NCBI GenBank assembly: GCA_015709715.1
Contig: CP054184.1
Location: forward strand, 3,953,001 to 4,017,000
Source: Nitrospira sp.
Lineage (GTDB): Bacteria > Nitrospirota > Nitrospiria > Nitrospirales > Nitrospiraceae
DNA length: 64,000 nucleotides
Reading direction: 5' to 3'
The notes below the pieces were generated by a model. The model made no database searches. It worked only from the letters and a program-made list of their open reading frames with translations, and had not been told where the DNA came from. A program made the position numbers and the translations under genes. Positions 1 to 8,672 of the stretch are shown piece by piece (within the stretch, counting starts at the first letter, position 1; each line of letters starts with the position of its first letter).

Positions 1-1
1 T

Positions 2-367
2 GTGAAGGTTGAGTTCTTGGGGAAGACCGTGAATCCCTTCACCAAGAAACCCTGGAACCTCCATCAAGTCTGGGACAATGGATTGTTGGATCAGTACGCG
101 ACTAATGCGAAACAGGCTGTTGCGCAGATTGATCGCTATCTGACGGCGCAGAATGAAACCCAGCTGGGAAGCGGTTCGGTCGTTGAGTGGGCGATGCAGT
201 CCCACGATCAGGCCAGAGACCATGCCTATGCGTTTGGTGAAGACCGAAAGCTCGATGAGCCCTACGTCAAACAGGCTCTTCCAATCGTAGAATCACAACT
301 CGCTCGGGCTGGCGTAAGATTAGCCACGCTGCTCAATCACGCCCTGGAGAATGTCACGACTCATTGA
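2..367 (+). CDS. S1/P1-type nuclease, C-terminal part
   Basis: Only the last ~121 residues are in the window; the 5' part lies upstream. The segment NLHQVWDNGLL matches the conserved zinc-binding NLHxVWDxG block of S1/P1 nucleases, and the C-terminal AGVRLATLLN is the usual end of that family. These secreted zinc enzymes cut single-stranded nucleic acid and remove 3' phosphates in the periplasm or outside the cell. The reading frame is open to the window edge, so the first GTG at position 2 is not taken as the real start. The stop is TGA at 365-367. Family assignment is firm; substrate is not known. Confidence 0.8.
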   Translation: MKVEFLGKTVNPFTKKPWNLHQVWDNGLLDQYATNAKQAVAQIDRYLTAQNETQLGSGSVVEWAMQSHDQARDHAYAFGEDRKLDEPYVKQALPIVESQLARAGVRLATLLNHALENVTTH

Positions 368-456
368 CCGCTATCCAACCACCCCGTCCACTCGTATAAC
401 CTCCTCACCCCTCTATGGAATAGCTGACAGTGCGGCCGAAGACCTAGAGTCACGGC

Positions 457-762
457 ATGCATACCTCGTGGTCTCAGGATGGCCTGTCGGATGTTCCTCT
501 CTCTTGCACCCTCTGTTTGGTCCAAGAGGAAGTGATCGGAACGGGGTGGTTGTGGGAGTTCTCCTCTACGCGGGGGCTCTTCCAGAGCCCGCTCCTTGCC
601 AGTCCTGGCATGGTGGTCAAAGTGTCCTTCCAGTTGCCTGCCAGGGCACCGATTCGACTGGACGGTCTCGTCATCTGGGCGCGTGAGTCGGAGTTTGGAA
701 TCAAGTGGCTCCCTAGCCCTCTCATCATGACCGAGAAAGGGGGTATTTATGAGACTTGGTAG
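457..762 (+). CDS. PilZ-like small protein
   Basis: This 101-residue protein has the pattern of a degenerate PilZ domain: a short loop segment (STRGLFQSP), then V-K-V-S-F-Q-L and a final beta-strand region ending in EFGIKWL. PilZ domains bind cyclic di-GMP, but the RxxxR and D/NxSxxG ligand motifs are not clear here, so binding is doubtful. Two better PilZ-like genes follow at 1002 and 1368, suggesting a local duplication cluster. The start is uncertain; 457 is the first ATG of the frame. The end overlaps the start of a tiny membrane-protein gene. Confidence 0.5.
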   Translation: MHTSWSQDGLSDVPLSCTLCLVQEEVIGTGWLWEFSSTRGLFQSPLLASPGMVVKVSFQLPARAPIRLDGLVIWARESEFGIKWLPSPLIMTEKGGIYETW

Positions 763-910
763 CGCGTTGTTGCTCGGCATGCTCCTGGCTCTGGTGCTGG
801 TCCTTATCTCCTGGGGGCACCCCCCTCAGCCTGGGGGCCTCCAAGGGAAACATCCCTTCAATAGTAGCCATAGTCAGCTGGAGCTGATCGAAGACCAGTC
901 CGCGCACTGA
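749..910 (+). CDS. Tiny single-span membrane protein (53 aa)
   Basis: An ATG at 749, inside the end of the preceding gene, opens a 53-residue frame. It begins MRLGSALLLGMLLALVLVLIS, a single hydrophobic segment preceded by one Arg, then a short polar tail. An AAAGGGGG purine run lies a few bases upstream as a plausible ribosome site. A similar small membrane protein follows the third PilZ-like gene (1759), so PilZ gene plus small membrane protein may be a repeated unit. No family is recognised. Confidence 0.45.
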   Translation: MRLGSALLLGMLLALVLVLISWGHPPQPGGLQGKHPFNSSHSQLELIEDQSAH

Positions 911-1001
911 CTCAGCCTGGTCGTTTCCGCCGCCTGCCGCTACCTTCGTGGTACACCCACTGAGTAATGCGAGCTCACGCTTCGCCCGCTAAGCTTCTTC
1001 C

Positions 1002-1355
1002 ATGCACCGCGACCGACCCAGTCAAGGAGACGGCTCAACGGAGCGATCTTCCGTATCCTGCCGTGTGGATTTTCGAGCCCTGCCTGTTACTAGCGTGATC
1101 GACCAGAGTGGGCGGCTGGACTCGCTCTGGTCGACGGGCTGTACCGTCCAGACTCCTTTGCATCTCGACTCGTCCGCCATGGTCGAGCTGCGGATCTATC
1201 TGTCGCAAGGGCAACAGCCCATCCGGATTGATCGAGCGCGGATCACTTGGAGCCATTGGACGTCCTTCAGTGTCGAGTTCGTGAGCCTCTCAGCGGAAGA
1301 CCAGGGTCGATTGGAGACGTATTTAACGAGTCGTCCGAATCCTGAACGGGCCTGA
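1002..1355 (+). CDS. PilZ-like protein
   Basis: A 117-residue protein whose core (VIDQSGRLDSLWSTGCTVQT ... VELRIYL ... PIRIDRARITWSHWTSFSVEFVSLSAEDQGRL) follows the strand order of PilZ domains. It is a close match in layout to the next protein, including the shared C-terminal SAEDQxRL. The N-terminal RxxxR motif expected for c-di-GMP binding is not obvious. Likely a cytoplasmic c-di-GMP receptor or a degenerate derivative. Confidence 0.6.
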   Translation: MHRDRPSQGDGSTERSSVSCRVDFRALPVTSVIDQSGRLDSLWSTGCTVQTPLHLDSSAMVELRIYLSQGQQPIRIDRARITWSHWTSFSVEFVSLSAEDQGRLETYLTSRPNPERA

Positions 1356-1367
1356 GAGACGAGGTCC

Positions 1368-1757
1368 ATGAGGAACCCCACCATCCAACAAACAGGAGAT
1401 TGTGTGCACCCACGCTACAGCGAACGGAAGCCCACGACAGCCAAGGTCACCCTCTCAGCCGGACCACGAGTGGGGGAAGGACAGGTCCTCGATCTGACGG
1501 TTCCTGGGTGTCTCCTACAGACGGCCATGCCGCTTGAGCGGGGACAAGACGTGCAGCTGCTCATCTATCTCAACGAGCTCCGGCCCATGCGAATCAATCT
1601 GGGGATAGTGAGATGGGTGTCCGGGAGGACGGCTGGCATCGAATTCGTTCGGATGTCTGCCGAGGATCAGGAACGACTTCGCATAGTCATCGGTTATAAG
1701 CCACAACTGCGGCTCAGCGTCAGCTGGGGAGAAACACCGCTGTGTGTGGCCTACTGA
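1368..1757 (+). CDS. PilZ domain protein
   Basis: The best PilZ candidate of the three. After ~20 residues there is RYSERK, fitting the RxxxR arginine motif, followed ~28 residues later by DLTVPGCLL, fitting the D/NxSxxG loop with Thr-Val in place of Ser-x. The rest (VQLLIYLNELRPMRINLGIVRWVSGRTAGIEFVRMSAEDQERL) matches PilZ beta strands. It lies 12 bases after the preceding PilZ-like gene and is probably cotranscribed. c-di-GMP binding is inferred from the motifs. The real start may be downstream of 1368, near HPRYSER. Confidence 0.7.
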   Translation: MRNPTIQQTGDCVHPRYSERKPTTAKVTLSAGPRVGEGQVLDLTVPGCLLQTAMPLERGQDVQLLIYLNELRPMRINLGIVRWVSGRTAGIEFVRMSAEDQERLRIVIGYKPQLRLSVSWGETPLCVAY

Positions 1758-1758
1758 G

Positions 1759-1995
1759 ATGTCACCCGTGGAGAGTCGAGAGGCTGAACGACGAGTCAAA
1801 ACGCTGCTCTTCTCCAGCATGGTCGGCTTGCTGGTAGGGCTGCTCATGGCCACAGTCATTGAGGCAGAGCACCCGACACCGTCGCAGGTTCCATCAGAAC
1901 CTCTGTTGAAGGATCAGTCGTACGTGCCGAATGAACCGATTGACAGGAAGAAGATTCGCAAAGAGGGGAAGCATGCTCAATATTCGCCGCGTTGA
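1759..1995 (+). CDS. Small single-span membrane protein
   Basis: Begins one base after the stop of the PilZ gene; the ATG at 1759 (MSPVESREAERRVKTLLF) is preferred over 1744 because it avoids overlap. About 78 residues: a charged N-terminus, one hydrophobic segment (LLFSSMVGLLVGLLMATVI) and a polar, lysine-rich tail, suggesting an inner-membrane protein with its N-terminus in the cytoplasm. No family is recognised. Its position mirrors the tiny membrane gene at 749. Confidence 0.5.
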   Translation: MSPVESREAERRVKTLLFSSMVGLLVGLLMATVIEAEHPTPSQVPSEPLLKDQSYVPNEPIDRKKIRKEGKHAQYSPR

Positions 1996-2972
1996 TCACG
2001 ACGCATCGTCCACGCACTGCTGAAGAGTAACGGTTCAGCGCCGGAAACAACTCTTTCGGCGTGACTTCAGTGATGGGCTTCATGGAGGTCGAGAACCAGC
2101 CCTCCAGGCCGCACCGGCGTATCGCGACAGGCTCGTCGAGCAGCATGCTCCCCTGAGTAAGCCCGACTACTCCGCGATTCTGAAAAAGAGTAATCGTTCG
2201 GGCGTCTCAGGTCTGACGCGTGTTGACCGGTGGGAATTGTTTCGGGGGCGGCGTGTGCATCGGCTGTGTTGGGAGGTGCAATGGCCCATAGAAAATGGAC
2301 GATCCCGCCATAAGAACTTTCCATCCTGAAATATGGAGAAGAGGAAGCGTATCAGTTAGCCCTGGCAGCACGAGAAACCGCCCTCCAGGGTCTCGCCTCG
2401 CAAACCTTTTCTCCTTTCGCGTGCCGACAGGGAAGGACCTAGCTCCCCAAGCACTTCTGGTCACCATCCACAAACCGTAATACATTCAAGTAAAAGCCGC
2501 TGCTGGAGCAGATTTGCTTCGAGTTTGATGGCCAGATTTGTTCATGCCTCTTCAGGTGTAATCGGGTCTCTTTTGCTGTAGAGATGACACTCTATTGACA
2601 TCAGCATTTTGGGTCCGATGAAGCATCAGCCTTCTAAGCCTTTCCAACTCTTCGACGCAAACCATTACTGCGACTGCTAAACATGACTCGCAGAACCGCT
2701 TTGCAGTTTTTTATTTCGTTTTGAATTATCAATCTGTTACATGGTGCTTAGTCAGCTATAACAAACCCCCAACCGGGTGTTCGTAGACGTTTGAACGTAC
2801 TCGATCTCAAGAGGGAGCCAGCATGTCGCGTCTTCCGTTTGACGAACGAGGACGACCGGGCGGTATAGCTCACAGACAAGATTGCATGGCTATTCTCGAA
2901 ATGCTATATCGAAGCGCTTGGATTATCGGCTCTCCTTGACTTGAGCTATCTTTCTGCTGGCGGGATATTTCT
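1996..2972. other. Gene-poor interval at left edge of the defence island
   Basis: Nearly 1 kb with no convincing gene on either strand. Two similar short stretches occur at about 2023 and 2183 (GAAGAGTAACGGTTC and AAAAAGAGTAATCGTTC), suggesting a decayed duplication. From about 2500 the base composition turns clearly A+T-richer, continuing into the ABC-3C genes, so a genomic-island boundary probably lies here. No copy of the tRNA-Phe 3' end, the expected att repeat, was seen. Confidence 0.4.
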
Positions 2973-3245
2973 ATGAATGGCTATTTTCTCGGAACTGGTC
3001 TCATGGCCCTAGGGGCCATCCTTTTTTTTGTGGGGCGATTACACGTTAAACGAGACTCCGTCCGGGCGAGCGGTGGTTCTGTCGCAATTGGTGGCAATAA
3101 CACGGGCTCTATCACTACGACAAACATAAATCAACGAGACAAACCCCACTCAAACGGACATTTGATCACGATGGTAGCTATATTCGTTGAGATTGCTGGC
3201 ATAGCCGTAACCATTTGGCACGCCATGCATTTGGCTGGAAAATGA
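2973..3245 (+). CDS. Two-span membrane protein of the ABC-3C module
   Basis: A 90-residue protein with hydrophobic segments at about residues 3-21 and 65-87. Between them lies GGSVAIGGNNTGSITT, a Gly/Asn-rich motif closely similar to GSTAIGGDNQAPI in the next protein. Its stop overlaps the next start (ATGA at 3242-3245), implying translational coupling. Membrane proteins linked to conflict-system ATPases often act as the killing component; here that is inference from position and topology. No named family is recognised. Confidence 0.6.
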   Translation: MNGYFLGTGLMALGAILFFVGRLHVKRDSVRASGGSVAIGGNNTGSITTTNINQRDKPHSNGHLITMVAIFVEIAGIAVTIWHAMHLAGK

Positions 3246-3874
3246 AAGGTTCAGAGGTATCTTCATCCGATGGCAGCACAGCCATAGGAGGCGATAACCA
3301 GGCTCCCATAGTCAATGTAAATGCGGGCGACGGCTCTATAGTAAGCGTAAAAGTTGAACAACTTGTCACGCGAGAATTGCCATCCTTCCTCGCTGCCGTC
3401 ATCGCTCTCTTTTCCAAGGAAAGCCTCTCTCAATATGGTCTTGGGCCGCGGCGAGCCCTTCCACCTGAAATTATCGAAAAAATAAAATTTAACGATCTTC
3501 CTCAAGACCATAGGGTACTTGTTGATTACCGCCGTCACGGGCAAATTTTAGAAAAGGCGTATCATGGAGTCGAACAGCAAAACGCTGATGCGCGCTATCT
3601 TGTGCGTAGAAAGACCAGAGTAGCATATGAGCAACAATTGACTATCGCTTGTGCTTCCGCGTCGATACCAGTAGCGCAAAAAGAGGCGTTCGCGATTAAG
3701 AGTGCTACATCGTTGCTGGATGCGGTCATAGGTCAGTTACTTAAAGATTACATCTGCTCCACTGCCGTTCTGGTGGAGCAAGAGACCGCTCATTTGGCTG
3801 TATCATTAATTGTCGCAGATGCAGTTGTGGAGTGTGAGGTTCTTGAGAGGCCGCATGATGTTATTACCCCGTGA
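3242..3874 (+). CDS. ABC-3C effector-side protein with C-terminal adaptor domain
   Basis: 210 residues from the ATG at 3242, chosen because it overlaps the upstream stop. The N-terminus carries GSTAIGGDNQAPI, echoing the preceding membrane protein. The C-terminus (SLIVADAVVECEVLERP) resembles the C-terminal domains that tie effectors to ABC-three-component systems, which often end in a VADAF-x-CKIFE-like block. There is no separate enzymatic domain, so it may work with the membrane protein as a two-chain effector. The end overlaps the start of the next gene by 20 bases. Confidence 0.55.
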   Translation: MKGSEVSSSDGSTAIGGDNQAPIVNVNAGDGSIVSVKVEQLVTRELPSFLAAVIALFSKESLSQYGLGPRRALPPEIIEKIKFNDLPQDHRVLVDYRRHGQILEKAYHGVEQQNADARYLVRRKTRVAYEQQLTIACASASIPVAQKEAFAIKSATSLLDAVIGQLLKDYICSTAVLVEQETAHLAVSLIVADAVVECEVLERPHDVITP

Positions 3875-4097
3875 ACAGAGTCCGTGGAATTGCGGATATT
3901 TTTTAGGCGCAATTGCTCTGAAGGCTCTAAATCAGTCCCCTGGCGGTAAAGCGGACTTGACGGATTTACAGCACCGCATGTCTACGCTTATGAGCAGGTC
4001 CATTTCACCAAGGCAAGTGGTCATAGCTGCGTCTTGGCTATATTTGATTGATTCGATAGAGCTTGATGATGATGGGATGATTCGAAAATGTATTTAG
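3855..4097 (+). CDS. ABC-3C middle component
   Basis: About 80 residues from ATG 3855 (MMLLPREQSPWNCGYFLGAIALKAL), preferred over the upstream ATG at 3810 because MLLPxxH/E-like N-termini are typical of middle components of ABC-three-component systems. These small helical proteins link the ATPase to the effector. The gene overlaps the effector-side gene upstream and the ATPase start (4088) by 10 bases, consistent with a tightly coupled operon. The assignment rests on context as much as on sequence. Confidence 0.55.
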   Translation: MMLLPREQSPWNCGYFLGAIALKALNQSPGGKADLTDLQHRMSTLMSRSISPRQVVIAASWLYLIDSIELDDDGMIRKCI

Positions 4098-5791
4098 TTA
4101 GCTTGATCATCATGCAGGGCGGAACAGTCGTCAGAGACCTACGCTTTAAGCCGGGGCTAAACCTTATTCTCGACAAACCTACCGATCAGTCTATCCACTC
4201 GGGAAACAATGTAGGCAAGACGACTGTCCTACGCTTGGTAGATTTCTGTCTTGGTTCCGAAGGGGATGATATTTGGCAAGACCCTGAATTCAAGAATAAT
4301 ATCAACCAAGATGTTTACGACTATCTGCATGGCATCGAGCCAGTTTCAATTACGCTAATTGTAAAGAGAACCGGTGGTGGAACTTACCGATTAACCCGCC
4401 TCTTTCAATCTAAGCACCGAACCGAGCCTCTGTTTCTCATAGAGGACACGGTTTCCAGGAACATCACGGAATACCGAAGCGCAGTAAGGAAATTACTGTT
4501 CAGTTCCGACGGCGGGAAACCATCGCTCAGGCAGCTGGTTCCCAAGTTTATCCGGTCTTCTCAATCGTTAATGAGCAAAACACTCAAATTTCTCGGTGAT
4601 TTTGGTAGTGAGGTGGATTACGAAGCATTGCATCTTTTTCTGTTTGGATTCTTGGAAGTCGATGTTCTGGAGCTGCGGCCTCATCTGACGAGAACGAAAA
4701 AGAAACTTGCCAGGGATTTGGAGGCACTAAGCCGTTGGCGCAAGCAGGGAGAGATCGAGCAACTTTTGATCCATTTGCGGCGTGAAATTGAGGCCATTAG
4801 TCTTTCCGGCGAGTTGCGAGGAGAAGTCCCTGAAATTGCGTCCCACGCCAATGAAGTGACGGCGATTAGGGCCAAGGCCGCCAACGTGGCCGGAATGCTT
4901 GGAAGGTTAGAGAGCGAGATAGCTGCTATCCAAATGACAATAGGTGAGTTAGAAAGTGAATATTCGGACATCGATCGTTACGCTATCGAGGCAATCTATC
5001 GAGAGGCGAACAGGTATATCCCAGAGCTCCATCATGACTGGAATGATCTCAAGGATTTTGTGCAGAACCTTCGAGGCAGGAAGCAAAGATTTCTGCAGAA
5101 TCAAATAACGATATTGCAGGCGAAGGCCGACATTGTGAAGCGAGAATTGGAAACGCTGCAAGAAAGAGAGAGTTCTGAAATTAATACACTTTTTGAGTCA
5201 CGCGCGTTTAACCATGCGCTCGAAATGCGTGCCGACCTCCAAGAAAAACTGAAAAGGCTGGGTAGTCTAGAGCAGGATTTGCAGGACATGCGGGATCTCA
5301 AAGCGAAAATTGTGGAGACGGAGGCTCAATTAAAGACAACGAAAGACCAGATAGAGGAGGGAAAAGCTCTGCTTCATGATAGGGTCGGGATTTTTAATAA
5401 ATACTTTTCTGGGTTATCGAAAGCTCTATACGGTGAAGAGTATCTCCTACATTTCGACGAGACGGATAAGGGCTCGCTTTCGTTCCAATTGACTTCCGTT
5501 GGGTCAAATGTCGGTGCGGGGAAGAAGGTGTCGCAAACGGCTGCATTCGACCTAGCTTATATAAAATTCTTGGAAGAGTCCGGTATCCCATTCCCTAGGT
5601 TCGTTTGCCATGACGGAGTTGAAAGTATTCACGGGAATCAACTAGCCGCTCTCTTGACAACAGGAAATCAAGTTGATGGTCAGCTGATCATAGCCACCCT
5701 ACGTGACAAGCTACCGGTCATGCCCAAAGGCTTCGTTAAAGAGAACACAATACTAGAACTGTCGCAGGACGATAGATTGTTCCGTATCTAA
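4088..5791 (+). CDS. ABC-3C ATPase (DUF2326-type, SMC/RecN-like)
   Basis: 567 residues. The Walker A motif GNNVGKTT lies at about residues 39-46. The middle third (about 190-440) is charged and heptad-like, as expected for a coiled coil. The C-terminal part (SQTAAFDLAYIKF ... PRFVCHDGVESIHG) resembles the DUF2326 domain of ABC-three-component ATPases, with D and E of HDGVES as the likely Walker B residues. Such ATPases are thought to sense invading nucleic acid and license an effector. It is the last gene of the module and is A+T-richer than the flanking chromosome. Confidence 0.75.
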   Translation: MYLVSLIIMQGGTVVRDLRFKPGLNLILDKPTDQSIHSGNNVGKTTVLRLVDFCLGSEGDDIWQDPEFKNNINQDVYDYLHGIEPVSITLIVKRTGGGTYRLTRLFQSKHRTEPLFLIEDTVSRNITEYRSAVRKLLFSSDGGKPSLRQLVPKFIRSSQSLMSKTLKFLGDFGSEVDYEALHLFLFGFLEVDVLELRPHLTRTKKKLARDLEALSRWRKQGEIEQLLIHLRREIEAISLSGELRGEVPEIASHANEVTAIRAKAANVAGMLGRLESEIAAIQMTIGELESEYSDIDRYAIEAIYREANRYIPELHHDWNDLKDFVQNLRGRKQRFLQNQITILQAKADIVKRELETLQERESSEINTLFESRAFNHALEMRADLQEKLKRLGSLEQDLQDMRDLKAKIVETEAQLKTTKDQIEEGKALLHDRVGIFNKYFSGLSKALYGEEYLLHFDETDKGSLSFQLTSVGSNVGAGKKVSQTAAFDLAYIKFLEESGIPFPRFVCHDGVESIHGNQLAALLTTGNQVDGQLIIATLRDKLPVMPKGFVKENTILELSQDDRLFRI

Positions 5792-5915
5792 GACCTTTCT
5801 ACATTTCTAAGTGCCTCGTCACTTCCCAAAAAGGAAATTTGCTTGGTGCTATGGGAGCCTGGTCGAAACTAAAGAAGCTACCTCTTTGTTGTAGTGCGTA
5901 TTGAGATGGGGAAGA

Positions 5916-8672
5916 ATGAACGCTGTTGAGATCGAAGAAGCGATCTCGGCTCTTGCCGAGCAGACATTCGACCCCCTCGAATTTCCCTTCGCCTTTCTGC
6001 AGGCTTTTGGAAACAAGGAAACGACCCTCAAGCGTCTTCGTAAGGGCGAGTCTAATAAATCTGACCTTGGCGGAGTCCTTCAAACGAACAACGTACATAT
6101 CGCGGTTTCCGCGCCGGGCGAAGTCACGGAGACTTTAGCCTTGTTGAAGGCTAGTCCGGCTACTGCGCGCGCCAGGGCCAAATTCGTCCTGGCAACTGAT
6201 GGGGAGACCTTCGAGGCGGAAGACTTATCAACCCGCGAGGTGGTCGCTTGCGCCTACCAAGATTTCCCTGACCATTTTGGTTTCTTCCTCCCACTGGCCG
6301 GTATCACGACTGTCCAGCAGGTGAGGGAAAGTTCGTTTGACATCAGGGCGACGAGCCGCCTGAACCGGCTTTATGTTGAGCTGTTGAAGGACAACCCGGA
6401 ATGGGGCACAGAGAAGCGGCGCCCCGACATGAATCACTTCATGGCGCGGTTGATTTTCTGTTTCTTCGCCGAGGACACCGATATCTTCCCTCGGGGAGGT
6501 TCCGGCAAACCGCTGTTTACATCGACGATTGAGTCGATGAGCGCGCGGGATTCGTCCAACACGCATGAGGTGATCCAAAAGATTTTCCTGGCGCTGAATC
6601 TTAAGAGCACCGATCAAGAAGCTGCTGGTGTTCCCCGATGGGCCGACACGTTCCCCTATGTGAACGGTGGTCTGTTCTCGGGAAGCCTCGAGGTGCCGCG
6701 TTTCAGCAAGATTGCGCGCTCCTATCTACTGCATATCGGCAGTCTCGACTGGACGAAAATCAACCCGGATATCTTCGGCTCAATGATCCAGGCTGTTGCC
6801 GAGGACGAAGAGCGAGGTGCGCTGGGGATGCACTACACCAGCGTTCCGAACATTTTGAAAGTTTTGAATCCGCTCTTTCTAGATGACCTGCGCGCGAGGC
6901 TTGAAGAAGCGGGAGACAACTTGCGCAAACTTTTAAATCTGCGCAACCGCATGGCGAGGATCAGGATCTTCGACCCCGCCTGCGGTAGCGGTAACTTCCT
7001 AGTAATCGCCTACAAGGAAATGCGTGCGATAGAGGCCGAGATCAATAAACGTCGGGGGGAAAGCAATCGCGTATCAGAGATACCAAAGACGAATTTCCGT
7101 GGCATAGAATTGCGTCACTTCCCAACTGAAATCGCCCGCCTCGCACTTATCATTGCCGAGTATCAGTGCGATGTTCTCTACCGTGGACAGAAGTTAGCAC
7201 TGGCAGAGTTCCTGCCGCTGGAAAAAGAGAATTGGATAACTTGGGGCAACGCCTTGCGGCTAGATTGGTTCAGTATTTGCCCGCCGACTGGAACAGGAGT
7301 GAAGCTTCTTTCTGACGACTTATTCAGCACACCGCTCGATCAGACGCAAATTGATTTCGAGAACGAGGGGGGAGAAACGTACATTTGCGGTAATCCACCC
7401 TACCTCGGCTCCAAATGGCAGAGCGATGAACAAAAAAATGAATTGAAGGCGATATTCCAGCATCGCACGAAAGCTTGGAAGTCTCTCGACTATGTCGCAG
7501 GCTGGTTTATGAAAGCTGCTGATTACGGCACTCAGACGAATGCAGTCGCGGGTTTGGTATCTACCAATTCAATTTGTCAGGGACAGCAGGTGCCAATCTT
7601 ATGGCCACTAATCTTTGACACGGAGCATGAGATTGCTTTCGCACACACCTCCTTCAAATGGGCCAATTTGGCGAGTCACAATGCTGGCGTCACCGTAGCC
7701 ATTATTGGCATTGCTCGTGGAATTAAAGGTGCGCGTCGACTGTTTTCTCTCAATGACGATGGAGTTCTGATTGAGCGCAGTGTGCCGTACATAAACGCAT
7801 ACCTTGTTTCAGGACCTAATTCACTCGTCGAACAAACTCGGGCGCCGGTTTCTTCGGTGTCGCAGATGCTGTTTGGTAATATGCCGCGGGACGGGGGGAA
7901 CTTTACGCTTAGCCGGACTCAGCGGGATGTCGTCTTGCGACAGTACCCAGAACTTAGCCGATTCATTCGGCCCTATTTGGGGTCCGAGGAAATGATCCAA
8001 GGTAAATCGAGGTGGTGTTTATGGATTCAGGATGAAGAAGCTGATTTTGCCCGCCAGCACCCTTGGCTACGGCAAGTGCTTGAAAGGATCACCCTTTTCC
8101 GCTTAGCAAGCGATGCCGGTTCGACTCGGGACTTTGCCGCGCGTCCACATCGCTTCGTCCAGATTGCCGGCACAGCGAAACGTCACGCACTCGTGGTCGC
8201 GAAAGTGTCATCGGAACGCAGGCCATACGTCCCGGTCACTCTATTGCCTGGTGAAGCAATTGCCAGCGACCTATTGTTCGCCCTCTACGACGCCCCGCTC
8301 TGGAACATGGCTCTCATAGCATCGCGTCTGCACCTTGTGTGGATTGCAACCGTCTGCGGCAAACTGAAAACGGACTTCCGCTATTCAAATACTCTTGGCT
8401 GGAACACGTTTCCTGTTCCAACGTTGACCGATAAGAATAAGGATGATCTGACGCGTTGCGCTGAGGACATCCTAATAGTGCGAGAACATCATTTTCCCGC
8501 GACCATTGCCGAGCTATACGACCCCGACAATATGCCTCCCGATCTGCGCTTTGTCCATGACCGCAATGACGAAGTGCTAGAACGCATCTATGTGGGCCGC
8601 CGTTTTAAGAACGACACCGAGCGTCTCGAAAAGCTGTTCGCGCTTTACGACAAGAATAGGTCGGGGAAATGA
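5916..8672 (+). CDS. MmeI-like class I DNA methyltransferase
   Basis: About 918 residues from ATG 5916 (a TTG at 5901 is the alternative). SAM-binding motif I, FDPACGSGNFL, is at about residues 352-362, and the catalytic NPPY motif (CGNPPYLGSKW) at about 492, the order of gamma-type N6-adenine methylases. The N-terminal region (SNKSDLGGVLQ ... FFLPLAGI) and C-terminal region fit the MmeI-like methylase family, without an obvious PD-(D/E)xK nuclease. It probably protects host DNA at sites cut by the downstream nucleases. Its stop overlaps the next start (ATGA at 8669). Confidence 0.8.
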   Translation: MNAVEIEEAISALAEQTFDPLEFPFAFLQAFGNKETTLKRLRKGESNKSDLGGVLQTNNVHIAVSAPGEVTETLALLKASPATARARAKFVLATDGETFEAEDLSTREVVACAYQDFPDHFGFFLPLAGITTVQQVRESSFDIRATSRLNRLYVELLKDNPEWGTEKRRPDMNHFMARLIFCFFAEDTDIFPRGGSGKPLFTSTIESMSARDSSNTHEVIQKIFLALNLKSTDQEAAGVPRWADTFPYVNGGLFSGSLEVPRFSKIARSYLLHIGSLDWTKINPDIFGSMIQAVAEDEERGALGMHYTSVPNILKVLNPLFLDDLRARLEEAGDNLRKLLNLRNRMARIRIFDPACGSGNFLVIAYKEMRAIEAEINKRRGESNRVSEIPKTNFRGIELRHFPTEIARLALIIAEYQCDVLYRGQKLALAEFLPLEKENWITWGNALRLDWFSICPPTGTGVKLLSDDLFSTPLDQTQIDFENEGGETYICGNPPYLGSKWQSDEQKNELKAIFQHRTKAWKSLDYVAGWFMKAADYGTQTNAVAGLVSTNSICQGQQVPILWPLIFDTEHEIAFAHTSFKWANLASHNAGVTVAIIGIARGIKGARRLFSLNDDGVLIERSVPYINAYLVSGPNSLVEQTRAPVSSVSQMLFGNMPRDGGNFTLSRTQRDVVLRQYPELSRFIRPYLGSEEMIQGKSRWCLWIQDEEADFARQHPWLRQVLERITLFRLASDAGSTRDFAARPHRFVQIAGTAKRHALVVAKVSSERRPYVPVTLLPGEAIASDLLFALYDAPLWNMALIASRLHLVWIATVCGKLKTDFRYSNTLGWNTFPVPTLTDKNKDDLTRCAEDILIVREHHFPATIAELYDPDNMPPDLRFVHDRNDEVLERIYVGRRFKNDTERLEKLFALYDKNRSGK

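Noticed and set aside
2295..2480. 61-residue plus-strand frame
   Set aside because: No ribosome site, biased composition (Ser/Arg/Pro), and overlapped by an equally poor minus-strand frame; no support as a gene.
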